Assembly (NCBI RefSeq): GCF_022811925.1
Contig: NZ_CP065511.1
Location: forward strand, 2,287,501-2,351,500
DNA length: 64,000 bases
Reading direction: 5' to 3'
From: Cytobacillus oceanisediminis
Lineage (GTDB): Bacteria; Bacillota; Bacilli; Bacillales; Cytobacillaceae
Every line of letters begins with the position of its first letter. The first letter of the stretch is position 1. Shown here one piece after another: positions 1 through 7,254 of this stretch. A program made the translations under genes and the position numbers. A model generated the notes under the pieces. That model saw nothing but the letters and a program-made list of their open reading frames with translations. It was not told the DNA's origin and made no database searches.

Positions 1-113
1 AGGAGCAAAACGAAGAGTTCCTATATTTTTATAACCCTGAAACAGCTACAAGCCAGTGGATCTTTTCACGTGAAGTTGTGAAAAAAATAGGCAATCATGC
101 ATTTGCTATATAG
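1..113 (+). CDS. SleB-type cell-wall hydrolase, C-terminal end only
   Basis: The last 36 codons of a gene entering from the left, read in the frame starting at base 3. The tail ends IGNHAFAI, which fits the C-terminus of SleB/CwlJ-type spore-cortex or cell-wall hydrolases (Hydrolase_2 family). A preceding stretch reads EEFLYFYNPETATSQWIFSR. A broken second copy with nearly the same ending lies at 1462-1791, so the family was duplicated locally. A terminator follows at once. The catalytic part is outside the window, so exact function (germination or vegetative wall turnover) cannot be told. Confidence 0.7.
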   Translation, partial: EQNEEFLYFYNPETATSQWIFSREVVKKIGNHAFAI

Positions 114-114
114 A

Positions 115-149
115 GGCGCGTACAGCATAAAAAGCTGCGCGCTTTTTTT
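115..149 (+). terminator. Rho-independent terminator after the hydrolase
   Basis: GCGCG and AGC on the left pair with GCT and GCGCGC on the right, followed by a run of seven T. It closes the hydrolase gene that enters from the left. Confidence 0.7.
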
Positions 150-240
150 GTTGGAGAAAAAATGAAATTGGAGAAGGAATATAGAGTAAGATAGCGAAAA
201 TTATTCAAGGTAAATACTTCCAATAAGGGGGATGATTAAG

Positions 241-714
241 ATGGAGATCATTGTAAAGAAATTACCTGAAACAGAAGTAGCGTATATCAGGCGTACCGGA
301 AGTTATTTTGAGCCGCAGGATCATTGGGGAAGACTGATTAGCTGGGCAAGCAGCAATAATTTAATCCCGCCGCAGCAATCTTTTATCGGCATCTCTTTGG
401 ATAATCCTAATCAAGTGGAAAACAAGGATTGCCGCCACGATGCTTGTGTTACCATACCGGAAGGATTTGATAAAGAGAATCATAAGGAAATAAAGTTCAA
501 AAAACTGGATGGCGGGGATTATGCTCTTTATCCATTCTATGATACCCCTGATAAATTGCATAATGCCTATCAATACATGTTTGGAGAATGGCTGCCAAAT
601 AGCGGTTATGACCCGGATTACGATAGACATAACCTTGAATTTAATCTTAATAATCCTGCTGACGATGCAGAAGGGAAATGCAGGGTTGATTTATTTGTCC
701 CAATAAAGAAATGA
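241..714 (+). CDS. GyrI-like / AraC effector-binding domain protein
   Basis: A 157-residue stand-alone small-molecule-binding domain of the GyrI-like (SOUL-type ligand-binding) superfamily. The N-terminal pattern EIIVKKLPETEVAYIRRTG, the central HWGRLISWA and the closing CRVDLFVPI are typical. It has no DNA-binding domain, so it may bind small hydrophobic compounds or act as a gyrase-inhibitor-like protein. I chose ATG 241 because GGGGG at 227-231 sits nine bases before it; ATG 232 would touch the ribosome binding site. It is a single-gene unit with no clear functional link to its neighbours. Confidence 0.75.
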   Translation: MEIIVKKLPETEVAYIRRTGSYFEPQDHWGRLISWASSNNLIPPQQSFIGISLDNPNQVENKDCRHDACVTIPEGFDKENHKEIKFKKLDGGDYALYPFYDTPDKLHNAYQYMFGEWLPNSGYDPDYDRHNLEFNLNNPADDAEGKCRVDLFVPIKK

Positions 715-835
715 ATTTACTGATGTACCTATAATAAGCCCTGATTGAATCTTTACATAAGATTCACTAATTATTAGCAGGAGGCAAATAAATTCCAGCG
801 AATTATTTACCACGACTTTGGAGGAGGTGTATTTT

Positions 836-1216
836 ATGCTTAATATAGCATGGGGCTTTTTATTATGGATGTCAGCAACTATATTATTCCGTTTATTTGG
901 ACAGATTTTTTTAATTTCTGGACAGGTATTTTTAGTGCTTACGATTTTTATTCTGGCAATCCCTTTAATTACAATTGCAACCTATCCTTACTATTATCTT
1001 AGAAAAATTCCAGAAACAGAACGTATCAAGGCAGCTGTGCAAATTGCTCTTCCAGGAATGCTGCTGGATATATTAAGCATTATTTATTTTGCAAAAGTGT
1101 TTCCTAATTTAACTAATGATTCTCTTCCTTTATTCGCTTCCTGGCTTCTTTGGGCGTATAGCCTGATATTATTATCAGGGTTTACAATAAAGGTAAGATC
1201 AAAGGATGCCATTTGA
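836..1216 (+). CDS. Small four-helix membrane protein, DUF5367-like
   Basis: A 126-residue hydrophobic protein with about four predicted membrane segments: near residues 5-25, 28-52, 68-88 and 95-115. Between the second and third lies a short charged loop, YLRKIPETERIKAAVQ. Length and layout resemble the DUF5367 family, whose function is unknown. The start is ATG 836, seven bases after a strong GGAGGAGGT; the upstream TTG at 818 lies before that site and was rejected. It has its own spacing from the upstream gene and is probably monocistronic. Downstream sequence at 1220 carries a relic of the GGTGCC repeat family. Confidence 0.6.
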   Translation: MLNIAWGFLLWMSATILFRLFGQIFLISGQVFLVLTIFILAIPLITIATYPYYYLRKIPETERIKAAVQIALPGMLLDILSIIYFAKVFPNLTNDSLPLFASWLLWAYSLILLSGFTIKVRSKDAI

Positions 1217-1461
1217 GAAAAGGTGCCGGACCCTCATTAAGGGGCTGTTTTTATCCTAAAAACTACAAACAGGAGGATAATTTTGTTGTTGCATTTTTAC
1301 TCATAATGGGTTCATATAACGTTTTTCCTGAGAATCATTTTGATGCTGAGTCAGTAGTTCAAAAGCCAGCAGAAACATTGATATATATAAGTTGATGTCG
1401 ACACGAAAGCTGCTTCACCAGCGGATCATTGTTTTATTAAAGCTGAAGAAAAAAGCTGCTA

Positions 1462-1791
1462 GCGAGTCCCGTACAGGCTGAAGCAGAAGGCGAACCTTTC
1501 GAAAGTAAAGTGGCTGTTGCTGAAGTGGTATTAAATCGTGTTGAGTATGAACAATTTCCAGATATAGTGAGGGTGTTATTTATCAGAAGAATCATTTTGA
1601 ACCGGTTCAAAATGGTTAATTAATGAACCTGCCAGTCATGGAGAAATCAATGCCGTTGAGGTAGCTCTTCATAATGAAGAGAAAAACGAAGAGCTTCTAT
1701 ACTTTTACAATCCCTGAAACTGCTACAAGTGAGTGGATCTTTTCCCGTGAAGTGGTGAAAAAAAATCGGTAATCACGCATTTGCTATTTAG
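1462..1791 (+). pseudogene. Broken SleB-type cell-wall hydrolase
   Basis: Reading across frames gives a recognisable Hydrolase_2 domain: AEAEGEPFESKVAVAEVVLNR, then VIYQKNHFEPVQNG, then a C-terminus almost identical to the one at 1-113 (NHAFAI and stop). At least four single-base shifts are needed to join the pieces, near 1572, 1619, 1715 and 1765. The start is also lost, with no clear ribosome binding site. It is a dead paralogue of the gene entering at base 1. The sequence after the stop is also similar in both copies (ACAGCATAAAAA then a T-run), so the copied segment included the terminator. Confidence 0.8.
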
Positions 1792-1883
1792 TAAGCACTT
1801 ACAGCATAAAAACTGAACGCTTTTTTTAGACTTGTCCCAGGCAGCGTTAATAGGTTAATCAGCAAAAAAACAGGCACCTTTTT

Positions 1884-1945
1884 CTTGGGAATCTGTCATC
1901 AAGGCTTGGAGTTTTGGTTTTCAATATTTACAGAAGTACCGAGAG
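1884..1945 (+). pseudogene. Short relic related to jetA
   Basis: About 60 bases closely resemble bases 8388-8449 inside the intact jetA gene of this window. By eye only about six differences fall in the best 49 bases. Both encode WxSVIKAW and then FQYLQ. The fragment begins right after a GGCACC-type repeat relic (1871-1880). No similarity to jetA is evident beyond it. It appears to be debris from another Wadjet-type locus or from a local duplication. Confidence 0.6.
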
Positions 1946-2470
1946 TCCTTTCTTCTGGTACCTTTCTGAAAAATCTTGCCCTTTATCCAATCGCTTTTCC
2001 AGGCATTTTTTTCATTACTGTCTGGATTCGCACTGGTCACCTCCCTGCAAGCAAAAATGCAAATGGAATTCCCAAGCATCTGCTACCTGATAAGCGCACT
2101 CCCAGCCTTTATTGTCACTTTTTCAGAGAACTTTCTCCACTGTGGGAATCACTACTTCATTTATATGTAAAGATATTAGAAAATTAATGCATGTATTTGG
2201 AATATATTGTGTTATTTTAATGCGCTAATTCGAAAGAGAAAAGGCACCATTTAAACAATGAGGAAATTCGCCCACAAATGAAACAATATAAAAAAGCTTT
2301 GAATCAACAGTAGAGTAAACATTGAAGTGTGTAACCGGAAATTTCCCCATCAGATTACCATATTCTTTTTTAAATAGGACAAGATTTTAAGTGTAACTTG
2401 CAATTATTCACAAGATTAGAATTTATTAATGTGATGTACAAAATATGGAAATGCACTGAAGCTTTTAGGA
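1946..2470 (+). other. Gene-poor debris region
   Basis: I see no intact gene with a ribosome binding site here. One frame around 2010-2150 reads like a piece of membrane protein (LSGFALVTSLQAKMQMEF, then ISALPAFIVTF). Near 2266-2313 a short tail reads EEIRPQMKQYKKALNQ before a stop. A GGCACC relic sits at 2244. The stretch looks like remains of two or more decayed genes. Confidence 0.45.
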
Positions 2471-2474
2471 TATT

Positions 2475-3095
2475 CTATCCGCCAGAACTTTCAAATTCTT
2501 CACATAAACATGGGAAGTCTTCCTCTGATTCATAATCGTTGCGGTGATGGTTTCCGCATGTTTTTTTATCCTCTTCACAAGAAACGATCAAAGTTGGTTG
2601 AGGGGCAGGCTTGCATCGATTTTCATTGATATCTCCAATTATACTTACACTAATAGTACCTAATTTTTCTCTAATCACTGTTGCCTGTATACTGAAGATC
2701 GCTTTAAATACGATTCTGCCTCCTTCGTGTCCCTCGTGTGGAATGACTTGTGGGGGCAATACTCCTTCTAGAACAGGGGTGGTATGTTTTAAAGTATCAC
2801 CCGGGCATATATTTTCACACATGACCTCTTCCTGAAATGATAAAGTAGTTTTTTTCACACATTTTCCGTCAACAATAACACTGCCTTTAATAAATCCTTG
2901 AATGATTATAAGGTCTTTCATTAATGTACCATTGATTTGAATGGTTGTTAGGTCAGGAATAAACTGAATGTTCGTACATTCGGTTTTTCTTAGACTGGTA
3001 TTTACATAAGCAATAAGCTTTACTTTTTTAGAACATATTACTGATTGAATAAGTACGGCTTCATTTGTTAGACATGCGTCATTTTTTAGATCCAT
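2475..3095 (-). CDS. SPOCS-like probable spore-surface protein (paralogue 1)
   Basis: A 206-residue protein and clear paralogue of the protein at 3354-3995. Shared features in order are VICSKKV near residue 20, CPGDTLKHTTPVLEGVL in the middle, and REKLGTISVSIIGDINENRC near 160-180. This beta-rich pattern resembles SPOCS/DUF3794-type domains of spore proteins, but I cannot assign a named family firmly. The C-terminal tail is acidic and Cys/His-rich (ESEEDFPCLCEEFESSGG). There is no signal peptide. ATG 3095 follows AGGAGG. I see no strong terminator behind it. A spore-coat or exosporium role is inferred from composition and neighbours. Confidence 0.5.
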   Translation of the reverse strand: MDLKNDACLTNEAVLIQSVICSKKVKLIAYVNTSLRKTECTNIQFIPDLTTIQINGTLMKDLIIIQGFIKGSVIVDGKCVKKTTLSFQEEVMCENICPGDTLKHTTPVLEGVLPPQVIPHEGHEGGRIVFKAIFSIQATVIREKLGTISVSIIGDINENRCKPAPQPTLIVSCEEDKKTCGNHHRNDYESEEDFPCLCEEFESSGG

Positions 3096-3280
3096 TAAAA
3101 GAACCTCCTGTTTAACGAATTTTCAACAATGTCATTATATGTTTATCACCAAAATTGGCTACAAATGACTTATATCTAATATTATGTATCTGAAGTTATT
3201 AATATTGCTTCATTCCAAAAGGGAAATAACGAGAAAGGTTATAATTAAATAGGCTCGCAAAGGCACCTTATTATACCTAT

Positions 3281-3320
3281 AAAAAACTTAACCGGACTAG
3301 GAAAGTACGGCTAGTCCGGT
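3281..3320 (-). terminator. Terminator of the 3354-3995 gene
   Basis: A perfect 10-bp stem (ACCGGACTAG with CTAGTCCGGT) followed on the minus strand by a T-rich run. Confidence 0.8.
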
Positions 3321-3353
3321 CAATTTTATTGAAGCTTAAGCAATCTCTAAGCT

Positions 3354-3995
3354 TTATCCGTTGCCATTAAAGAATGTTACTGTTCTGGAAGTTGGTGTTG
3401 TAGGTTGAAGTGTTGTACAACGATCTGGATTAATATCTCCAAGTACAGTCACACCAGCTTGAACAAGCTTTTCGCGTGAAACAGTAATTTGAGTCCTGAT
3501 GATGACTTTAAAAGTAATAAAACCAAGTGCTGCCACATCACCTACCGTAATACCCGGAGTGATGACAGGTTGAAGGACGGCCTCAATAACTGGAACTGTT
3601 TCCTGTAAATCGTCACCTGGACATGCACCAGGGCATTCAGTTTCAACCTGGAAAGGAAGATTTAATGATAAGGTAATTGGCAGTTCGACACCCACAATAT
3701 TAAGGTTAGCTGTAATTGGAACATAGCCTGAATTAATTACTTTACCCTCAATTAATGTCCCTCTCATTACGATGCCATTAGGGTCGGCATTTATATTACT
3801 AAATGAGATTAGTGACAGATCTGTTATCCCTAAATCTGCGGCTGGTACAGATAACTCTGCTACCTTCTGAACATTCTTAGTACAAATAACAGATAATACT
3901 TTTAAGCATTCTATGCTTGGGGATGGACACGGCTGCTGCGCCTTTGGTGGGCAACATTGTGATGCTGCTTGTTGATTATTACACACAAAGTCCAA
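3354..3995 (-). CDS. SPOCS-like probable spore-surface protein (paralogue 2)
   Basis: A 213-residue paralogue of the 2475-3095 product. It has a Cys/Pro-rich N-terminus (residues about 6-32, with CCPPKAQQPCPSPSIEC), then VICTKNVQKVAEL, CPGACPGDDLQETVPVIEAVL, and SREKLVQAGVTVLGDINPDRC near 180-195. The start is TTG 3995 with AGGAG about ten bases upstream. It has its own terminator, so the two paralogues are probably separate units. Function is unknown; a sporulation-specific surface role is inference. A search against DUF3794 and exosporium proteins would decide. Confidence 0.5.
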   Translation of the reverse strand: MDFVCNNQQAASQCCPPKAQQPCPSPSIECLKVLSVICTKNVQKVAELSVPAADLGITDLSLISFSNINADPNGIVMRGTLIEGKVINSGYVPITANLNIVGVELPITLSLNLPFQVETECPGACPGDDLQETVPVIEAVLQPVITPGITVGDVAALGFITFKVIIRTQITVSREKLVQAGVTVLGDINPDRCTTLQPTTPTSRTVTFFNGNG

Positions 3996-4309
3996 ATTAA
4001 TTCAACTCCTTTTGTTATTTTTAGAACAATATATACTATGAATGATGTAGTGGCGGGGAATAGTTGTTTTATTCATTTTTTTTAAAAAAGGCTTTATTAC
4101 TATGATCTTTAATGATTTAAAACTAGAATTTCATTATTTAGTAGAGAGAAAAGAAAGAAAAGGGATTTCGTCAAACAGGCTTATATAGATAATGATAATT
4201 ACTTGTTATCCTGCTTTCAGGAAATTAGTATTTATAAATAAATAAATAAATAAATAACCGTCCATGAAGAGCTTTGTCACTCTCATGAACGGATAAGTTT
4301 GTTTCTGTC
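3996..4309. other. Intergenic region with AAAT microsatellite
   Basis: An AT-rich gap upstream of the minus-strand gene at 3354-3995. It holds a short AAAT tandem repeat (about 4236-4257, six copies) and the terminator of the gene at 4310. I see no coding potential. Confidence 0.6.
4258..4292 (-). terminator. Terminator of the 4310-5155 gene
   Basis: On the minus strand CCGTTCATGAGAG pairs with CTCTTCATGGACGG, including one G-T pair, and is followed by TTATTTATTT. The AAAT repeat supplies the U-rich tail. Confidence 0.65.
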
Positions 4310-5155
4310 TTATTTATATTTATCCTTCATACATATAGGGCAGTATTGTTTATTATAAACAGCAATACGGTTAGAAGCTCTAATCTTAAATTCCTTCTCA
4401 TTAAAATAGACAAATGCCTCTATTTTAATATTGTGATATGTTTCCCTTTGTAATAGGATCTCAAAGTTATTGATTGAAACATAATTCCCAGGTATAATAT
4501 TCATTTTATTAATTGGACAAATCCAGATTTCTCCCCGTTCTTTTGCACTTGATGACCAATTGCTATCCATAAACTTCCATTGTGGTTCCACTTTGTTCTT
4601 TCCAGCTTTTTTATTAGATAGATTATAAGCTTTAATATTTGCAGTGCCTACTGGAAAAAAACGAATGCAAATATGGGGGTTTTCTAATGGCTTAAGCCCC
4701 GTATTTTTTATAAAAAATGTCCCTTTTATTGAACTTGCTTTATTTCTATATAAATGAAGCGCATAGTCAAAATATCCAATACACCTATATTCCTTTTTTA
4801 CTTCATGTTGCTTGGAGGTATTATCATTATTTAATGGAATTAAGAAACGGTTGCGGAATTCAATTTGCTTAGCTTCATTGGTTTGTTTAATCTTTGACTC
4901 TAACTCCGAAAGCATTTGTCCAAGAATCCCTTTAAGTACAGTTGGTTTTTCACCTGAGTTATCTTTACTTACAAACTTTGTATGTTCAATTTCTGGATCC
5001 TTTTTTTCTGATAAAGTTTTTAGTTTGGCTTCTAGACGTTCATTCTTTTCTTTAGCCAGAAGCAGTTTTTGTTCAAGTAACAAAGACTTTTCCTTATAAA
5101 ATTGGAGATAAGATAACAAACTTTCGCTTCTTGGTAGGTTCTCCTGAATACTCAA
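4310..5155 (-). CDS. Coiled-coil protein of unknown function
   Basis: A protein of about 281 residues that I do not recognise. The N-terminal third (residues about 10-60) is a strongly charged coiled coil rich in Lys, Glu and Leu. The C-terminal half looks beta-rich (GYFDYALHLYRNKASSIKG, FFIKNTGLKPLENPHICIRF) and ends with a CPIC pair. There is no membrane segment or signal peptide. I favour TTG 5155, six bases after GGGAGGGG, over ATG 5182, which has no ribosome binding site. Its position between the SPOCS-like genes and the Cys-repeat gene suggests a shared spore-related role, but that is inference. Confidence 0.5.
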   Translation of the reverse strand: MSIQENLPRSESLLSYLQFYKEKSLLLEQKLLLAKEKNERLEAKLKTLSEKKDPEIEHTKFVSKDNSGEKPTVLKGILGQMLSELESKIKQTNEAKQIEFRNRFLIPLNNDNTSKQHEVKKEYRCIGYFDYALHLYRNKASSIKGTFFIKNTGLKPLENPHICIRFFPVGTANIKAYNLSNKKAGKNKVEPQWKFMDSNWSSSAKERGEIWICPINKMNIIPGNYVSINNFEILLQRETYHNIKIEAFVYFNEKEFKIRASNRIAVYNKQYCPICMKDKYK

Positions 5156-5381
5156 TTTACCCCTCCCATTTGTCCTGACCATTAATCTATATGATAGAAG
5201 CCTTTTGTTATATACATGATTACACTCTTAAAATATATGTGATTGGGACATCTTCCATAAAAATGTATTACTGTTTTGAAATATAATATTTTGGATTATT
5301 AAATTAAACTACTCTAGGACAATTTCCTTTTCATTTTTTTCATATATTGATATCAGATTGTATGGAAGGGAATGATATTCT

Positions 5382-5963
5382 TTGTCTTATTATTATTATG
5401 ATTTTTGTTGTGATATGAATTGCTGTTGTATTGATGAACACATTTGTTACCATAAATGTAAAAAGAAAAAGCGCAGATGGGAAAATCACCATGAAGAAAG
5501 TTGTTTAAAGAAACACTGCATTGAAAAGGACGATGATGGATGCTGTTGTAAAAATGGCTGCATAGAACAGTGTTATGATGAATACGGTTGTAAAAAGAAA
5601 AAACACCGTTATGAAGAGGACGATATTGAATGCTGTTGTAAGAAGAAAAAACGCCATAATGAAGAGAACGATGATGAATGCTGTTGTAAGAAGAAAAAAC
5701 GCCATAATGAAGAGAACGATGATGAATGCTGTTGTAGAAAGAAAAAACACCAGTATGAAGAGGACAACGATAAATGCTGTTGTAAGAAGAAAAAACGCCA
5801 TTATGAAGAGGACGACGATAGATGCTGTTGTAAGAAGAAAAAACGCCGGTATGAAGAGGATGATGAATGCTGTTGTAGGAAGAAAAAAAGCTGTTATGAT
5901 GATCATCATCATGAATTTTGTTGCAAGGAAAAAAAACTATTCTACAACCTTGATCAAAATTAG
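5382..5963 (+). CDS. Cys/Lys/Glu-rich tandem repeat protein
   Basis: A 193-residue low-complexity protein. After a Tyr- and Cys-rich N-terminus (MSYYYYDFCCDMNCCC), residues about 84-178 are six copies of a 15-16-residue unit. Each unit runs CCC, a basic block KKKKRH or similar, then an acidic block such as NEENDDE. Cys exceeds 15% of residues and the charge alternates sharply. Such composition recalls insoluble, disulfide-linked spore-coat proteins, but I know no named family with this unit. The start is TTG 5382 with GGAAGGG eleven bases upstream; no other early start fits. Metal binding through the Cys/His clusters is an alternative. A strong terminator follows. Confidence 0.6.
   Translation: MSYYYYDFCCDMNCCCIDEHICYHKCKKKKRRWENHHEESCLKKHCIEKDDDGCCCKNGCIEQCYDEYGCKKKKHRYEEDDIECCCKKKKRHNEENDDECCCKKKKRHNEENDDECCCRKKKHQYEEDNDKCCCKKKKRHYEEDDDRCCCKKKKRRYEEDDECCCRKKKSCYDDHHHEFCCKEKKLFYNLDQN
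5631..5916 (+). repeat. 45-48-bp in-frame tandem repeat
   Basis: Six direct units begin at 5631, 5679, 5727, 5775, 5823 and 5868, each opening TGCTGTTGTA. The first two 48-bp units are identical over their whole length. The fifth is 45 bp. All keep the reading frame. Identical neighbours mean recent expansion or gene conversion. Confidence 0.85.
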
Positions 5964-5971
5964 TTTGTAAT

Positions 5972-6033
5972 AAAGGTGCCTGACCCCTGTTACCCTAAAG
6001 CATTAGTGAATGATGGGACAGGCACCTTTTTGG
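5972..6033 (+). terminator. Terminator built from a GGTGCC repeat
   Basis: AAAGGTGCCTGACCC pairs with GGGACAGGCACCTTT (one mismatch) around a 28-base loop, then TTTT. It terminates the repeat-protein gene. The same core (GGTGCC...GGCACC) recurs in degraded form at about 1221, 1871, 2244 and 3260, so it is also a dispersed palindromic repeat. Confidence 0.75.
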
Positions 6034-6088
6034 GTTGATAATTGCCTTATGTGTTTTATTGGAACCGCTCATTTTTCAAAAAATCCAT

Positions 6089-6118
6089 TTACCAACAATC
6101 AAACAACTAGTTTATAAT
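6089..6118 (+). promoter_or_regulatory. Predicted promoter of the Wadjet operon
   Basis: TTACCA (-35-like), an 18-base spacer and a perfect TATAAT at 6113-6118, about 60 bases before jetD. No other good sigma-A site is seen between the upstream terminator and jetD. Confidence 0.4.
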
Positions 6119-6180
6119 AAAAAAGATGTCCAAATTGGATACTAGAAGTCTATCTCTATGACCCTAAGAAGTGTAAGAAG

Positions 6181-7254
6181 GTGAACGAAATCAACATCAT
6201 TGAAACAAGGGTAAGAAGTTTTATAGAAGATATTCAGCACCCGAAGCAAAAGAAAAAGTTAAACATAAACGATTTAGAATTTCAGCTGCGAAAACTGCTG
6301 GATGATTACTATGAAATGGATGGTTATTCACTGTTTTATGAAGCTATTCAATCATTGCAAAATGAAGGGCAGCTGAATCCAATACATAACAATCAATATA
6401 ATGGCAAGATACCATCTTTGCCTTTATATTACTGGGTTAACTTGAAAGTTCAGATGGACAAATGGGATCGTCTCGAGATGATGAAGCTGAGTGATCTGTT
6501 CGATTTTTCATTTTATGAACGGCATCCGGAATGGCAGACGAAAGAGGAATGGAGCCGGATCCAGAATTTATATGCTTTTCTCCAGTCCAGCGGTGAACGG
6601 GAAACCATTTCACTCGAGGAAAGAAGCCTGGAGCTGTTCGGCCATGAAAAATTCTTGCAGGACGTGATCAGTTTTCCTGATGGAAAAGGTTTTTTGGCGC
6701 GAATTGGCGTATCGGAAGAGCAGCTTAAAGTGGTGAAATACGGAGAGCCTTTTGTATTTTGGATGAAGCAGGGGAAGGAAGCCAGAGATATTCAGCGGGT
6801 TCTGATTGTCGAGAATCTATCATTCTTTCATACTTCCATTCAATTATTGGAAAGTAATCTGCTGGATTATGAGCCAGAACTTATCATTTATGGGGAAGGC
6901 ACTAAGATTGAACGGAGCTTTTCGTTTTTCTTTAAAATTTTCCCGGCTAAATCGTATCTATTCTATTATGCGGGAGATCTTGATGCGGCAGGATACGGGA
7001 TCATGACCCGGCTGATTGAAAAATATCCGGATTGCTGCATTCAGCCTGCATTAAAGATTTATCGTAAAATGCTTGAATGTCTGGATCAAAGAAATGAGCA
7101 GAAATCAGGCCAGCTTCAAAACCTAAAATACCGAGATGCATTCTTCCAATGGTTTACCGAGGAAGAGAGGGACTTATTAGTGCAATTATGGCAGGAAAAT
7201 AAACGGATTCCTCAGGAAGTCTTAACTATTGAAACATGGAGGAGATGGATGTGA
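6181..7254 (+). CDS. jetD: Wadjet protein JetD (Toprim nuclease subunit)
   Basis: A 357-residue protein of the JetD/DUF2220 type. In characterised Wadjet systems JetD is the topoisomerase VI-like nuclease that cuts plasmid DNA once the SMC complex has measured it. The Toprim residues are visible: Glu211 in VLIVENLSFF, and Asp266 and Asp268 in YAGDLDAAGYG. The N-terminal 150 residues would be the DNA-binding arm. The start is GTG 6181; its ribosome binding site (AAGAAGG) is weak and overlaps it, but no better in-frame start exists. It overlaps jetA by four bases (GTGA). JetD is first in this operon, whereas it is last in the best-known type I order. Confidence 0.85.
   Translation: MNEINIIETRVRSFIEDIQHPKQKKKLNINDLEFQLRKLLDDYYEMDGYSLFYEAIQSLQNEGQLNPIHNNQYNGKIPSLPLYYWVNLKVQMDKWDRLEMMKLSDLFDFSFYERHPEWQTKEEWSRIQNLYAFLQSSGERETISLEERSLELFGHEKFLQDVISFPDGKGFLARIGVSEEQLKVVKYGEPFVFWMKQGKEARDIQRVLIVENLSFFHTSIQLLESNLLDYEPELIIYGEGTKIERSFSFFFKIFPAKSYLFYYAGDLDAAGYGIMTRLIEKYPDCCIQPALKIYRKMLECLDQRNEQKSGQLQNLKYRDAFFQWFTEEERDLLVQLWQENKRIPQEVLTIETWRRWM

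Noticed and set aside
1213..1395. 60-codon frame after the DUF5367-like gene
   Set aside because: No family resemblance and no ribosome binding site; it runs through a repeat relic.
1885..2187. 100-codon plus-strand frame as a gene
   Set aside because: It has no ribosome binding site and its start overlaps the jetA-like relic; composition is that of fused debris.
4236..4257. AAAT microsatellite as a phase-variation switch
   Set aside because: It lies after a gene end, inside a terminator tail, not in a coding or promoter position.
5505..5912. 135-codon minus-strand hydrophobic frame
   Set aside because: It is the antisense shadow of the Cys/Lys repeat; it has no ribosome binding site.
5631..5916. 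CRISPR-like direct repeats
   Set aside because: Units are contiguous, in frame and code for a regular protein repeat; there are no unique spacers and no cas genes.
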